Shown: positions 49,666-63,082 of the stretch, in pieces
Layout of the letters: every line of letters starts with the position of its first letter
Numbering within the stretch: position 1 is the first letter of the stretch
Assembly (NCBI RefSeq): GCF_006874465.1
Contig: NZ_VIRL01000006.1
Span: 1 to 64,000 of the forward strand
Direction: 5' to 3'
DNA from: Microbispora bryophytorum
GTDB taxonomy: Bacteria > Actinomycetota > Actinomycetes > Streptosporangiales > Streptosporangiaceae
Length of the DNA stretch: 64,000 nucleotides
Made by a program: the position numbers and the translations under genes
The notes under the pieces: model-generated
The model's input: only the letters and a program-made list of their open reading frames with translations
The model's database searches: none
What the model was told of the DNA's origin: nothing

Positions 49666-50883
49666 TCAGCGGACCCAGCCGCCCGCGGTGACGAGGTTCA
49701 GCACGGCGCCGACCGCGCGGTCGATCGTCATGTCCGTGGTGTCGAGGACGAGGTCGGCGTCATCCGGCTCCTCGTACGGGTCGGAGATCCCGGTGAACTC
49801 CGGGATCAGCCCGGCGCGCGCCTTGGCGTACAGGCCCTTGCGGTCGCGGCGCTCGCACTCCTCCAGCGGCGTGGCCACGTGGACGAGCAGGAGGTCGCCG
49901 CCGACCTCCTCGACCATCGCCCGCACCTCGTCCCGCGTCTCGGCGTACGGCGCGATGGGCGCGCAGATCGCCAGGCCGCCGTGGCGGGCGACCTCGGCGG
50001 CCACGAAGCCGATCCTGCGGATGTTGCGGTCGCGGTCCTCGCGCGAGAACGTGAGCCCCGCCGACAGCATCCGCCGCACGACGTCGCCGTCCAGGTAGGT
50101 GACCGTGCGGCCGCCACGTTCGAGCAGGGCGTCGCGCAGGCCCCGGGCGATCGTCGACTTGCCCGAGCCGGACAGGCCGGTGAAGAACACCACGAGCCCC
50201 CGCTTGTGCGGCGGCCCGGGGATGGTGATCGGCGCGGGACCGGCGTAGTGCTCGGTGGCGCCGTAGTTGCGGGCCACGTGCTCGCGGAGTTCGAGGTCGA
50301 TCTCGGTGTCCTCGCGCGGCGCGAGCGGCACCGCGACCACCGTCGCCCCCCGGAGCCGCTCGGCCGCCTTGAGCGCGGCGCGCACCAGGGCAGGGCCGCT
50401 CTCGCCGAAGACGAGGGGCATGAGGAGCACGGTGGCGTCCAGTTCCTCGGCGGTCGCCGCCACGTCGTCGAGCGCGGCGCCGTCGAGCGGCCCGCGCATC
50501 GTCACCGCGAGGACCTCTCCGTCCGGCAGGTCCTTGCGGACCTCCTCCGGGGTGCGGCGCAGCCGGGAGAACGGGCCGTACACGGGGGCGTCGAGCGCCT
50601 CGACCGGCCCGGCGGCATGGTGGCCGTCCCGCTCCACGACGGTCAGCACCGCGACCGCCGCGCCCTCGGGATCCCTGAGCGTCACCCGGTCGCCGGGCCC
50701 GAACTCGTCCGGGAGCGCGATCGTGATCGGGTCGGGCCAGGACGCCCCTCCGGGCAGCCGCCCACGCTCGACCACGCTCTCCACCTCGGCCGAGGTGAGA
50801 AAGCCGGCCAGCGGCGCGTACGCGCCGGACAGCAGCAGCTCCAGGTCGGCCAGCTCACGCGCGTCGGGCGTCCACTCGGTCAT
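49666..50883 (-). CDS. cysC: APS kinase with degenerate ATP-sulfurylase-like N-terminal domain
   Basis: 405 aa. The C-terminal APS kinase (about 225-400) has P-loop FFTGLSGSGKSTIARGL (residues 233-249), DGDVVRRMLSAGLTFSREDRDRNIRRIGFVA and GLYAKARAG; it makes PAPS from APS. The N-terminal 200 residues follow the Sat plan (LLSGAYAPLAGFL), but RGPLDGAA replaces RNPxHxxH, so both catalytic His are absent. ATP sulfurylase activity must come from CysDN (24471-26647). Supplies PAPS for the three sulfotransferases. Convergent with the GH26-like gene, 16 bp apart. Confidence 0.9.
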   Translation of the reverse strand: MTEWTPDARELADLELLLSGAYAPLAGFLTSAEVESVVERGRLPGGASWPDPITIALPDEFGPGDRVTLRDPEGAAVAVLTVVERDGHHAAGPVEALDAPVYGPFSRLRRTPEEVRKDLPDGEVLAVTMRGPLDGAALDDVAATAEELDATVLLMPLVFGESGPALVRAALKAAERLRGATVVAVPLAPREDTEIDLELREHVARNYGATEHYAGPAPITIPGPPHKRGLVVFFTGLSGSGKSTIARGLRDALLERGGRTVTYLDGDVVRRMLSAGLTFSREDRDRNIRRIGFVAAEVARHGGLAICAPIAPYAETRDEVRAMVEEVGGDLLLVHVATPLEECERRDRKGLYAKARAGLIPEFTGISDPYEEPDDADLVLDTTDMTIDRAVGAVLNLVTAGGWVR

Positions 50884-51008
50884 GGCTTCCGTTTCCGCTC
50901 GATTCTTCGCCGCTCGGTGGGTCGGATACGCACCCTACTGGCTACCGCACGCATAGCGTGCCGGTGCTCAGGGCGTCTACAGGCAGACACTAATCCGAGG
51001 AGGTGCTC

Positions 51009-51527
51009 GTGGACGCCGCAGAAGAGCGACGATTCCGCGAATTCGTGTCGGCTCGCGCGCCGGCGCTGATGCGGCTGGCCTATCTGCTGACCGGAGGGGA
51101 CCAGCACTCGGCCGAGGATCTGGTGCAGACCGCCCTGGCCAAGGTCGTCACGCGGTGGGGGCGGCTCGACGAGCCCGAGGCGTACGTGCGGCAGGTCATG
51201 TACCGGCAGCAGATCAGCTGGTGGCGGCTGGCGTGGCGGCAGCGGGAGACCAGCGTGGCCGACGTGCCGGAGCACCCGGCCGGCCGCACGGGCACCCACG
51301 AGGCCGAGCTGCGGATGATCCTGCGCAAGGCGCTCGCCCGGCTGACGCCCCGTCAGCGCGCCGTGCTCGTGCTGCGCTATCTCGAAGACCTGCCCGAGGA
51401 CGAGGTGGCCCGGGTCCTCGGCTGCTCCGTCGGGACCGTGCGCAGCACCGCGCACCGGTCCCTCGCCCGGCTGCGGACGACCGCGCCGGAACTCGCCGAT
51501 CTGCGCCTGAGTGAGGTGATCTCATGA
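51009..51527 (+). CDS. SigE-family ECF RNA polymerase sigma factor
   Basis: 172 aa from GTG behind GAGGAGGT. Sigma2 (about 10-75) with FVSARAPALMRLAYLLTGGDQHSAEDLVQTALAKVVTRW and sigma4 (about 100-155) with RQRAVLVLRYLEDLPEDEVARVLGCSVGTVRSTAHRSLARL, both typical of the actinobacterial SigE family. Its stop overlaps the start of a membrane-anchored partner by ATGA, so the partner is probably its anti-sigma or signal-sensing factor. Confidence 0.9.
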   Translation: MDAAEERRFREFVSARAPALMRLAYLLTGGDQHSAEDLVQTALAKVVTRWGRLDEPEAYVRQVMYRQQISWWRLAWRQRETSVADVPEHPAGRTGTHEAELRMILRKALARLTPRQRAVLVLRYLEDLPEDEVARVLGCSVGTVRSTAHRSLARLRTTAPELADLRLSEVIS

Positions 51528-52777
51528 CGCCCCGGATGCTGAAGCAGACGCTGGAGGAGTGGTCGCGGGAGGTTCACGTGCCCGCCGACCTCGCCGACCG
51601 CGCACTGCGCCGCCGGTCGCGGCTGCGCCTGACGAGATTCGCAGGGGCGGTCTCGTGCGCGGCCGTCGTGGCGGCCGTGGCCCTGCTCGTGCCGCTGGTC
51701 GTGGCTCCCCGCTTCGCGCCGCCGGTGGGCACCGGCGGCGCGCCGGTGGTGGTACCCGTCCAGCCGTACCGGCAGACGACCCCCGCGCAGGACGTGCTCG
51801 CCGACACGGAGAACTCCCCGCCGAAGACGATGATCGCGGCGGGCAGAGTGGCCGTCTCCGCCTACTACACGTGGCGGTCGCGTACGGTCGCCGGGCGCAA
51901 GGTGCTGGACCGTACGTGGTATCTGCTCGACCAGGTGACGGGGAGCTACGAGAAGACGGAGTGGGGCTGGGCCGAGGTCGCCCCCGGCCTGCGCTGGGCG
52001 GCGGTCCTGGAGAAGGACCTGCCCGTGCGGAGGATCGGCGTCTTCGACATGGAGACGCGGCAGGTGCGGGCGTGGGTGTCGGTGGACCACCCCGTGGGCG
52101 GCGTCGCCTGGTCGCCCGACGGCACGCGCCTGCTGGCCACCACCTACGACGAGTCCCCCGACCTGGACATGACGTCCGTCGGCGAGCGGCGGTGCCCGGC
52201 CCGGGTCGCGGCGACGCCCGGCAATCTCCGGCAGCCCCCCCAGATGATCTCCACCAGTCGCACCGGCTTCTACGTCGTCGACGTGGCCACCGCGACGGCG
52301 GGGGGCTTCCACGCCGTCGATCCCTGCCTGACCGAGAACAGCAACGTGCGGCGCGACTTCCGCTGGAGCGACGACGGCACGCTGGTCCGCGAGGCCAGCA
52401 ACATCTGGAAGCGGCCGGACGCCTTCTACGACCTCGGCGGCAGACCGCACGACGCGCCCGACGGCTACGTCCTGACCGAGTCGCAGGCGGGCGTGTCGCC
52501 CGACGGCACGCTGCTCGCGGGCCGGGACGGCATGCCCACCAAGGTCACCGAGCTGTCGACGGGCACGGTCGTGGGCCGTCAGCAGGTGCTCCAGCTGCGC
52601 GCCTGGGCCGACGACCGCCGCCTGGTCGCGCTGGGCTGCGCGGGCACGTGCGGAAGCGAGTTCCACAACGGCCTGGTCCTGGTGGGCGTCGACGGCAAGG
52701 ACATGGTCCAGCTCTCGGTCTACCGGAAGAACAGCCTGAAGCCCGAGGCGTGGCAGCCGGTCCTGACGCTCAGGTAG
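51524..52777 (+). CDS. Membrane-anchored beta-propeller-like partner of the sigma factor
   Basis: 417 aa. Short cytoplasmic part (1-36) with EEWSREVHVPADLADRALRRR, one membrane helix (about 38-62), then an extracytoplasmic region with several WSPDG/WADD-type blades (AWSPDGTRLLATT; RWSDDGTLVREAS; GVSPDGTLLAGRDG), a TolB/WD40-like propeller. Cytoplasmic part resembles anti-sigma tails but no zinc motif is present. Likely senses an outside signal and controls the sigma factor; this is inferred from overlap and topology. Confidence 0.75.
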   Translation: MTPRMLKQTLEEWSREVHVPADLADRALRRRSRLRLTRFAGAVSCAAVVAAVALLVPLVVAPRFAPPVGTGGAPVVVPVQPYRQTTPAQDVLADTENSPPKTMIAAGRVAVSAYYTWRSRTVAGRKVLDRTWYLLDQVTGSYEKTEWGWAEVAPGLRWAAVLEKDLPVRRIGVFDMETRQVRAWVSVDHPVGGVAWSPDGTRLLATTYDESPDLDMTSVGERRCPARVAATPGNLRQPPQMISTSRTGFYVVDVATATAGGFHAVDPCLTENSNVRRDFRWSDDGTLVREASNIWKRPDAFYDLGGRPHDAPDGYVLTESQAGVSPDGTLLAGRDGMPTKVTELSTGTVVGRQQVLQLRAWADDRRLVALGCAGTCGSEFHNGLVLVGVDGKDMVQLSVYRKNSLKPEAWQPVLTLR

Positions 52778-52781
52778 CGGC

Positions 52782-53513
52782 TCAGATGAGGCGGGCGAAG
52801 TGGTTCTGCGGGCGGCGGATCACCATGGTGATCTCGTCCTCGGTCCCGTTGAGCCTGCCTCGCGAGAGCGCGGCCACGGCCCGGCAGACCACGGAGACCA
52901 GGCCGCCGTGCGGACCCCGCCGGGCCGGGCCGCTCACCGCCGAGTAGTCCTCGGCGATCATGAGCCCGCGCATCAGGCAGTACGCCTGGATGCCCTCGCG
53001 GGAGGCCAGCGGCTCGTACATCGCCGGAAGCGGCCCCACGGACCCGGCCGGGGCGAGCGTGCGCCACAGCGCCCGGCGCAGCCGGCGGGGCGTCACCCGG
53101 TCGCAGAAGCCGTACGCCGACTTGCGGTCGCGCATCTTCAGCAGCAGCAGCCCGCCGGGGCGCAGCCCCGCCACGAGCCGGTCGAGCACGAGCTCGGCGT
53201 GGCGGATGCGTTCGAGGAGGAACGACACGTAGACGACGTCGAAGGAGCGCGGCGGGATCGGCACGAGCCGAAGGTCGCCCAGGTAGGACGCCTCCAGATC
53301 GCCGCGATTGGCGGTGTGGGCGCGCAGGGGCGGCAGATCCTCGTCCACCCCCGTCACCCTCGGCTCGTAGCGCCCCACGTCGAGGGCGCCGCCCCGGCCG
53401 CATCCGGCGATCAGGATGTCGAGCCGCCGTCCGAGCTGGTCGGTCCACTGCTCGCGGATCCGCTGGCTGAACACGTCGTCCTGATCCGCGGACGACAAAC
53501 GAACCTCTGTCAT
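52782..53513 (-). CDS. Class I SAM-dependent methyltransferase
   Basis: 243 aa from ATG 53511-53513; a longer frame upstream is Arg/Ser-rich and was rejected. Motif I ILIAGCGRGGALDVG (about residues 33-47), acidic VTGVDEDL, SYLGDLRLVPIPPRSFDVVYVSFLLERIRHA and GLLLLKMRDRKSAYGF. Substrate unknown. Convergent with the sigma-factor partner and divergent from mfd. Confidence 0.8.
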   Translation of the reverse strand: MTEVRLSSADQDDVFSQRIREQWTDQLGRRLDILIAGCGRGGALDVGRYEPRVTGVDEDLPPLRAHTANRGDLEASYLGDLRLVPIPPRSFDVVYVSFLLERIRHAELVLDRLVAGLRPGGLLLLKMRDRKSAYGFCDRVTPRRLRRALWRTLAPAGSVGPLPAMYEPLASREGIQAYCLMRGLMIAEDYSAVSGPARRGPHGGLVSVVCRAVAALSRGRLNGTEDEITMVIRRPQNHFARLI

Positions 53514-53742
53514 GCCACTGAGGGTAATCACTTGACGACCCACAGTTGCGCATTTGCCGTCACCCATCATGTCCCGGCCGAGGAGCGAGCGGAGCGAGGC
53601 GAGGGGACAGGGCGTAGCCTTGGTACCCGCGGCCCGGTTGGGAGCGTCTCGCGGATCTCCTTCACCAGGGGGGATCGGCCGGATGAACGGGGTCGCTTCC
53701 GCACGCCGGCTGTCTTTGTCACGGGGCTCTTTGAAGGCATCA

Positions 53743-57240
<3,498 letters not shown>

Positions 57241-57292
57241 CCCGCGAAATTGTCAACATATGCGTGGCCGGTGTCGTTCGGGAGGATCGTCC

Positions 57293-57976
57293 GTGAAGTC
57301 GTATCGAGTGCGCGTCGCCGTGGCGCTGGCGGCGACGGGGATCGCCGTGACCGCGTGCGGCGGCCCCGTGCAGGCGGGTTCCGCGGCCATTGTCGGCAAG
57401 GAGCGCATCACCTCCAGTGAGCTGAACGACGAGGTCCGCGCGCTGCGCGCCGACCTTGCCGCCAACAAGATCCCCGAGGGGCAGCTCCAGCTGTCCTTCT
57501 CGCTGCCGCAGACGGTCCTGCTCAACATGACCACGAGCAGGCAGTTCCAGGAGCTCGGCCGGAGCAAGGGCGTCACGGCCACCGACCGGGAGGTCGACGA
57601 CATCGCCGTGGCTCAGGGCGGCTGGGACCAGTTCAACAAGGTGCTGCTGTCCAACGGGATCCCGCTGGACGAGGGCCGTGGCTTCGTCCGGGCCGTCGTC
57701 GTCCGCAACAAGCTGGCGCAGCAGTCCGGCGCCGGTCAGGACCAGGAGAGCCAGCAGGCCGCCATCCAGAAGGTCATCCAGGAGGCCGACTCGACCGTGC
57801 CGGTGAGATACAGCCCGCGCTACGGCAAGTTCGACCCCCAGCAGGGCTTCGTCGCCGACGACCGCTTCGGCTCGGCGGGCGAGGCCCCGGCCGCCGGGGC
57901 CCCGGCGGCCGAGGCCCCGGCGGGCGAGGGCGCCCCGGCCGCCGGGGGTGCGCCCGACACCCCCCAAGCGGGCTAA
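57293..57976 (+). CDS. SurA N-terminal-domain lipoprotein
   Basis: 227 aa from GTG behind GGAGGA. Lipobox VTACGG gives a lipid-anchored Cys near residue 21. SurA_N-like chaperone region: AAIVGKERITSSELNDEVRALRADLAAN ... REVDDIAVAQGGWDQFNKVLLSNGI. No parvulin PPIase domain follows; instead the tail is Ala/Pro/Gly-rich (about 190-227). Conserved mfd-SurA-mazG-eno order in actinobacteria supports it. Probably assists folding of secreted proteins. Confidence 0.85.
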   Translation: MKSYRVRVAVALAATGIAVTACGGPVQAGSAAIVGKERITSSELNDEVRALRADLAANKIPEGQLQLSFSLPQTVLLNMTTSRQFQELGRSKGVTATDREVDDIAVAQGGWDQFNKVLLSNGIPLDEGRGFVRAVVVRNKLAQQSGAGQDQESQQAAIQKVIQEADSTVPVRYSPRYGKFDPQQGFVADDRFGSAGEAPAAGAPAAEAPAGEGAPAAGGAPDTPQAG

Positions 57977-57990
57977 CCCCCAACAACGGC

Positions 57991-58232
57991 CGTGATCTTG
58001 CAGTTTGTCGCACGTTCCGGCGTGACCTGGGCCTTCACCTTTCGTGATCATGCACTTTCCGTGCAGTGCGGCCGCCGACCTGGCCTGATCCGATCCGTGA
58101 TCTTGCAATTGCAAGGTCACGGATTGGGTCGTGCCTGGCGGCGAGGGTGCGGCCGAATTCTATGCAAGATCACAAAGCAAGGTGGCGCAGGTCGGCAGGG
58201 TAGGCTGCGACCTTTTGCAAGATCACGCGCGG
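57991..58232. repeat. Six-unit inverted 53-bp-repeat element, copy 2
   Basis: Same architecture as 9307-9562. GTGATCTTGCA or GTGATCATGCA starts at 57992, 58044 and 58097 (52/53-bp steps); complements end at 58120, 58173 and 58226 (53-bp steps). Units share GACCTG at positions 32-39. The central pair meets as a 28-bp near-palindrome (58095-58122). The ends are less perfect than in copy 1. It starts 14 bp after the lipoprotein stop and finishes 21 bp before mazG. Confidence 0.8.
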
Positions 58233-58253
58233 GCGGCTCGTTAGGCTGAGGCC

Positions 58254-59252
58254 ATGGCGTTGATCGTGGTGACCACCTCGCCCCGGGTCGCTCCGGGCCT
58301 GCTCGCGCCCGCGGCGTGGCAGGCCCTCTCCCGAGGGCGGGTGCTCACCGGCACCCCGGACCACCCCTACCTGCCCTATCTCGACGAGGCCGGCGTACGG
58401 GTCGAGGTCGTGACCCCCGACCCCGGCGCGCTCGCCCGCGAGAGCCGTACGGGGACGGTGGTGTGGCTGGCCGCGCAGGACGGCGACGAGGACTTCATGC
58501 GCGCGGTCGGCCACGCCGCGATCTCCCTGGACGAGCCGCCGGAGATCGAGGTCGTCCCCGGCTCCTACGACCTGCCCGGCGCCCGGCTGCTCGACCTCGT
58601 CCAGGTCATGGACCGGCTGCGCCGCGAGTGCCCGTGGGACCGCAAGCAGACCCACGAGTCGCTCGTGCCCTACCTGGTCGAAGAGGCCTACGAGGTGCTG
58701 GAGACCATCCACGAGGGCGCCTACGGCCCGCCGCTGCGCGAGGAGCTCGGCGACCTGCTGCTCCAGGTGATGTTCCACGCCCGGCTCGCCCAGGAACGGA
58801 CGGGCCCGGAGGGGACGGGCCCGGAGGGGACGGCCGGGGACGGCTTCGACATCGACGACGTCGCCGCCGGGATCGTGGAGAAGCTGGTCCGCCGGCATCC
58901 GCACGTCTTCGCGGAGGTCGAGGTCTCCGGCGCCGATGAGGTCGGCGACAACTGGGAGACGATCAAGGCGGCCGAGCGGGCCGCCAAGGGGGAGACCGCC
59001 TCGGTGCTCGGCGGCGTGCCGATGGGCCAGCCGGCGATCTCCCTGGCCGCCCAGCTCCTGCGCCGGGCCGGCCGGGCCGGCGCGCCCGCCGCTCTCGCGG
59101 GCGACCTCGCCCCGACCGCCGGCGCCCGCCTGTTCGCGCTCGTACGGGAGACCCAGGACGCGGGGCTCGACCCCGAGGCCGAGCTGAGGGCGGCGGCCAG
59201 GGAATACCGGCGGCGCGTGCAGCAGTGGGAGGACGCCGCGGACACGCCGTGA
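58254..59252 (+). CDS. mazG: Nucleoside triphosphate pyrophosphohydrolase
   Basis: 332 aa. MazG house-cleaning enzyme converting NTPs to NMP and PPi. N-terminal 105 residues form the actinobacterial extension; the MazG core (about 110-235) has VMDRLRRECPWDRKQTHESLVPYLVEEAYEVLETIHEG and EELGDLLLQVMFHARLA with the ExxE...ExxD metal ligands. A short duplicated RTGPEGTGPEG lies after the core. ATG start; upstream region is the 53-bp-unit element. Confidence 0.93.
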   Translation: MALIVVTTSPRVAPGLLAPAAWQALSRGRVLTGTPDHPYLPYLDEAGVRVEVVTPDPGALARESRTGTVVWLAAQDGDEDFMRAVGHAAISLDEPPEIEVVPGSYDLPGARLLDLVQVMDRLRRECPWDRKQTHESLVPYLVEEAYEVLETIHEGAYGPPLREELGDLLLQVMFHARLAQERTGPEGTGPEGTAGDGFDIDDVAAGIVEKLVRRHPHVFAEVEVSGADEVGDNWETIKAAERAAKGETASVLGGVPMGQPAISLAAQLLRRAGRAGAPAALAGDLAPTAGARLFALVRETQDAGLDPEAELRAAAREYRRRVQQWEDAADTP

Positions 59253-59283
59253 ACGGGTGCCCCTGCGCCGTACCGGGTAGTAG

Positions 59284-60615
<1,332 letters not shown>

Positions 60616-60809
60616 CCTCGGGTCGGCCGGCGGCATGCGGAGCAGCCCGGCTGGACACGTTCCGGACGTCTGCTGTGGCGCCTGCTGTGGCGCTGGGTGG
60701 AGGGATGGGCGCGGCGACGCCGTGCCCATCCGGGCGTGTACGGCCGGGACGGGCGGTTAGTGTGGCCGTTGATCGGGCCTTGCGCTGACCGACCGGGAGG
60801 GGTGGTTTC

Positions 60810-61289
60810 GTGGCGGCGAAGCGGCCGCAGCTCACCGGGCGCGCGGCGATCCTCGCGGTCGTCGTGTGCGCCATCGCCATGAGCCTGGCCTACCCCGTGC
60901 GGGAGTACGTCGCCCAGCGCCGGCAGATCGCCCAGCTGGAGGCGCAGCAGGCGAACGCGCTGCGCAAGCTCCAGAACCTGGAGCAGCGGCGCCGGCGGCT
61001 GGAGGATCCGGACTACATCAAGCGCCTGGCCAAGGAGCGGCTGTTCTACTGCGAGCCGGGCGCGGACTGCTACCAGGTGATCGACGAGGAGACATCCGGG
61101 ACCGCCGCCGCCAAGGCGGGGACGAAGCCGCCGGAGCGGCCCGCCTGGTACGTCACCGTCTGGCGGTCGTTCGAGGCGGCCGACAAGGGGCGGCCCGCCG
61201 CACCCGCGGCAGGGCAGAGCCCCACACCGACGGCGTCGGCGTCCGCATCGGCGCCGGCACCGGCGCCCGCATCGGCGCCGGCGGGATGA
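60810..61289 (+). CDS. FtsB/DivIC-type septum formation initiator
   Basis: 159 aa. Short cytoplasmic N terminus, one membrane helix (about 11-29), coiled coil (about 32-65: REYVAQRRQIAQLEAQQANALRKLQNLEQRRRRLEDPDY) and IKRLAKERLFYCEPGADCYQ, the DivIC signature. The Ala/Pro/Ser-rich C-terminal tail (about 120-159) is low-complexity. Bridges FtsL and FtsQ in the divisome. GTG start after GGGAGGGG. Confidence 0.9.
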   Translation: MAAKRPQLTGRAAILAVVVCAIAMSLAYPVREYVAQRRQIAQLEAQQANALRKLQNLEQRRRRLEDPDYIKRLAKERLFYCEPGADCYQVIDEETSGTAAAKAGTKPPERPAWYVTVWRSFEAADKGRPAAPAAGQSPTPTASASASAPAPAPASAPAG

Positions 61290-61906
61290 GGACCGCGGAC
61301 CTCGTCGGAAACAACGTGGCGGAGAGCGTGAAGGGCGAGGAGATCGACGTGGCGGACGACCAGGCGGACCACGTGGGTCACGCGGGCCGTGTGGACCCCG
61401 CTGACCTGGCGGCGGCGCGGGCGCAGCTCGGGCGGCAGCCGCGCGGGGTGCGGGCCGTCGCCCACCGGTGCCCCTGCGGCCTTCCCGACGTGCTGGAGAC
61501 CGCGCCCCGGCTGCCCGACGGCGCGCCGTTCCCCACGCTGTTCTACCTGACCTGCCCGAAAGCCGCCTCGGCGATCGGCACGCTGGAGTCGTCCGGCCTG
61601 ATGAAGAGCATGCAGGCCCGGCTCGCCGAGGACCCCGAGCTGGCCGCGGCCTACCAGGCGGCCCACGAGGACTACGTCGCCCGCCGCGACCGCGCGGCCG
61701 GCGAGGAGGACCTGGAGCCGCTGCCGCGCGACATGCAGACCGCCGGCGGCATGCCGGGCCGGGTCAAGTGCCTGCACGCGCTGGTCGCCCACGAGTTGGC
61801 CGCGCCCGGGGTCAACCCGTTCGGCCGGGAGGCCCTCGACGCGCTGCCCGACTGGTGGGCCGGCGGCCCCTGCGTGGTCGTGGACAATTCCGAACAGCAG
61901 CCATAG
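61286..61906 (+). CDS. DUF501 protein
   Basis: 206 aa. DUF501 hallmarks: VAHRCPCGLPDVLETAPRLPDGAPFPTLFYLTCPKA, SGLMKSMQARLAEDPELAAAYQAAHEDYVARR, and GRVKCLHALVAHELAAPGVNPFG. Four Cys (two in CPC) may bind metal. Molecular function unknown, but always next to ftsB and ppx in actinobacteria. An N-terminal 45-residue acidic extension is less conserved. ATG overlaps the previous stop (ATGA). Confidence 0.9.
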   Translation: MRTADLVGNNVAESVKGEEIDVADDQADHVGHAGRVDPADLAAARAQLGRQPRGVRAVAHRCPCGLPDVLETAPRLPDGAPFPTLFYLTCPKAASAIGTLESSGLMKSMQARLAEDPELAAAYQAAHEDYVARRDRAAGEEDLEPLPRDMQTAGGMPGRVKCLHALVAHELAAPGVNPFGREALDALPDWWAGGPCVVVDNSEQQP

Positions 61907-61971
61907 GCCGGGCGCGGAACCGAAACGAAAGCGCCGTCGTGGCGCGGGGAGCCGACCGGAGGCCGGAGGGG

Positions 61972-62916
61972 ATGAGCGTGAAGACGAAGCGGGTCGCGGC
62001 CATCGATTGCGGGACCAACTCGGTCCGCCTTCTCATCGCGGACATCTCTGGCGACGAACTCACCGACGTCGAACGGCGGATGGAGATCGTCAGGCTCGGC
62101 CAGGACGTCGACCGTACGGGCCGGCTCGCACCGGAGGCCCTGGAGCGGACGTTCACGGCCATGCGCGGCTACGCCAAGCTGATCAGGGAGCATGCCCCGG
62201 ACGGTCCCGTTCCGGTCCGCGTGGTCGCCACGTCGGCGACCCGCGACGCCGCCAACCGGGCCGACTTCGTCTCCGGCGTACGGGACGTCTTCGGCGTGGA
62301 GCCCGAGGTGGTGACCGGTGACGAGGAGGCGCGGCTGTCCTTCACCGGCGCGACCCGGGGCCTGGCCCGCGCGGGCGCCGAGGCCGAGACCCCCTGTCTG
62401 GTGGTGGACATCGGGGGCGGTTCGACCGAGTTCGTCGTCGGTTCCCGGTCGGTCGAGGGCGCGCTGTCGGTGGACATCGGCTGCGTACGGCTGACCGAGC
62501 GTCACCTGCGCGACGACCCGCCGAGCGCGACGACGGTGGAGGCGGCCGTCGCCGACATCGAGGCGGCCATGGACCGGGTCGAGGAGAGCGTTCCCGTGCG
62601 CACGGCGCGGACGCTGGTCGGCCTGGCGGGCTCGGTCACCACGGTCGCCGGGATCGCGCTCGATCTGCCCGCCTACGACCCCGCGCGCATCCATCACTCG
62701 CGTATCCCCGCCGAGCGGGTCCACGAGGTGTCCGCGCGGCTGCTGCGCATGACGCACGACGAGCGGGCGGCCATCCCGGTCATGCATCCGGGCCGGGTGG
62801 ACGTCATCGGCGCGGGCGCGCTCATCCTGGACCGCATCGTCCGCCGCTACGGCTTCTCCGAGGTCGTGGTCAGCGAGCACGACATCCTCGACGGCATCGC
62901 CTGGTCCCTCGCCTGA
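61972..62916 (+). CDS. ppx: Exopolyphosphatase / pppGpp phosphohydrolase
   Basis: 314 aa. ASKHA fold: AIDCGTNSVRLLIADI, VATSATRDAANRADF, VVDIGGGSTEFVVG and GLAGSVTTVAGIALDL. Hydrolyses polyphosphate and/or the alarmone pppGpp to ppGpp. The short two-domain actinobacterial type. ATG follows GGAGGGG. With ppk (10532) and the CYTH-CHAD protein it forms the window's polyphosphate set. Confidence 0.93.
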   Translation: MSVKTKRVAAIDCGTNSVRLLIADISGDELTDVERRMEIVRLGQDVDRTGRLAPEALERTFTAMRGYAKLIREHAPDGPVPVRVVATSATRDAANRADFVSGVRDVFGVEPEVVTGDEEARLSFTGATRGLARAGAEAETPCLVVDIGGGSTEFVVGSRSVEGALSVDIGCVRLTERHLRDDPPSATTVEAAVADIEAAMDRVEESVPVRTARTLVGLAGSVTTVAGIALDLPAYDPARIHHSRIPAERVHEVSARLLRMTHDERAAIPVMHPGRVDVIGAGALILDRIVRRYGFSEVVVSEHDILDGIAWSLA

Positions 62917-63052
62917 CGCGAGCCGGGGCCTCACGAGAACCCGGACCTCAGGGTGCGACGGGCTCGGCGCTCGTCTCGAGCGCCGACGGCCGCGGAACGT
63001 ACGTCGTCCGGATCGCATGAAGGCCGCGTGGAGCACCTCAAAATCTTGGCTC

Positions 63053-63071
63053 TACTGCGCAATGCGTAGTA
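63053..63071. promoter_or_regulatory. Predicted PadR operator and promoter
   Basis: TACTGCGCAATGCGTAGTA is a 19-bp near-perfect palindrome. It overlaps the likely -10 (TAGTAC, 63067-63072) downstream of TTGGCT (63046-63051), 10 bp before the padR GTG. The mRNA would have little or no leader. Autorepression is likely. Confidence 0.6.
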
Positions 63072-63082
63072 CTGTGCGACGC

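Noticed and set aside
22193-50883. Secondary-metabolite (PKS/NRPS) cluster
   Set aside because: No carrier, condensation or ketosynthase domains seen; genes are glycan-type.
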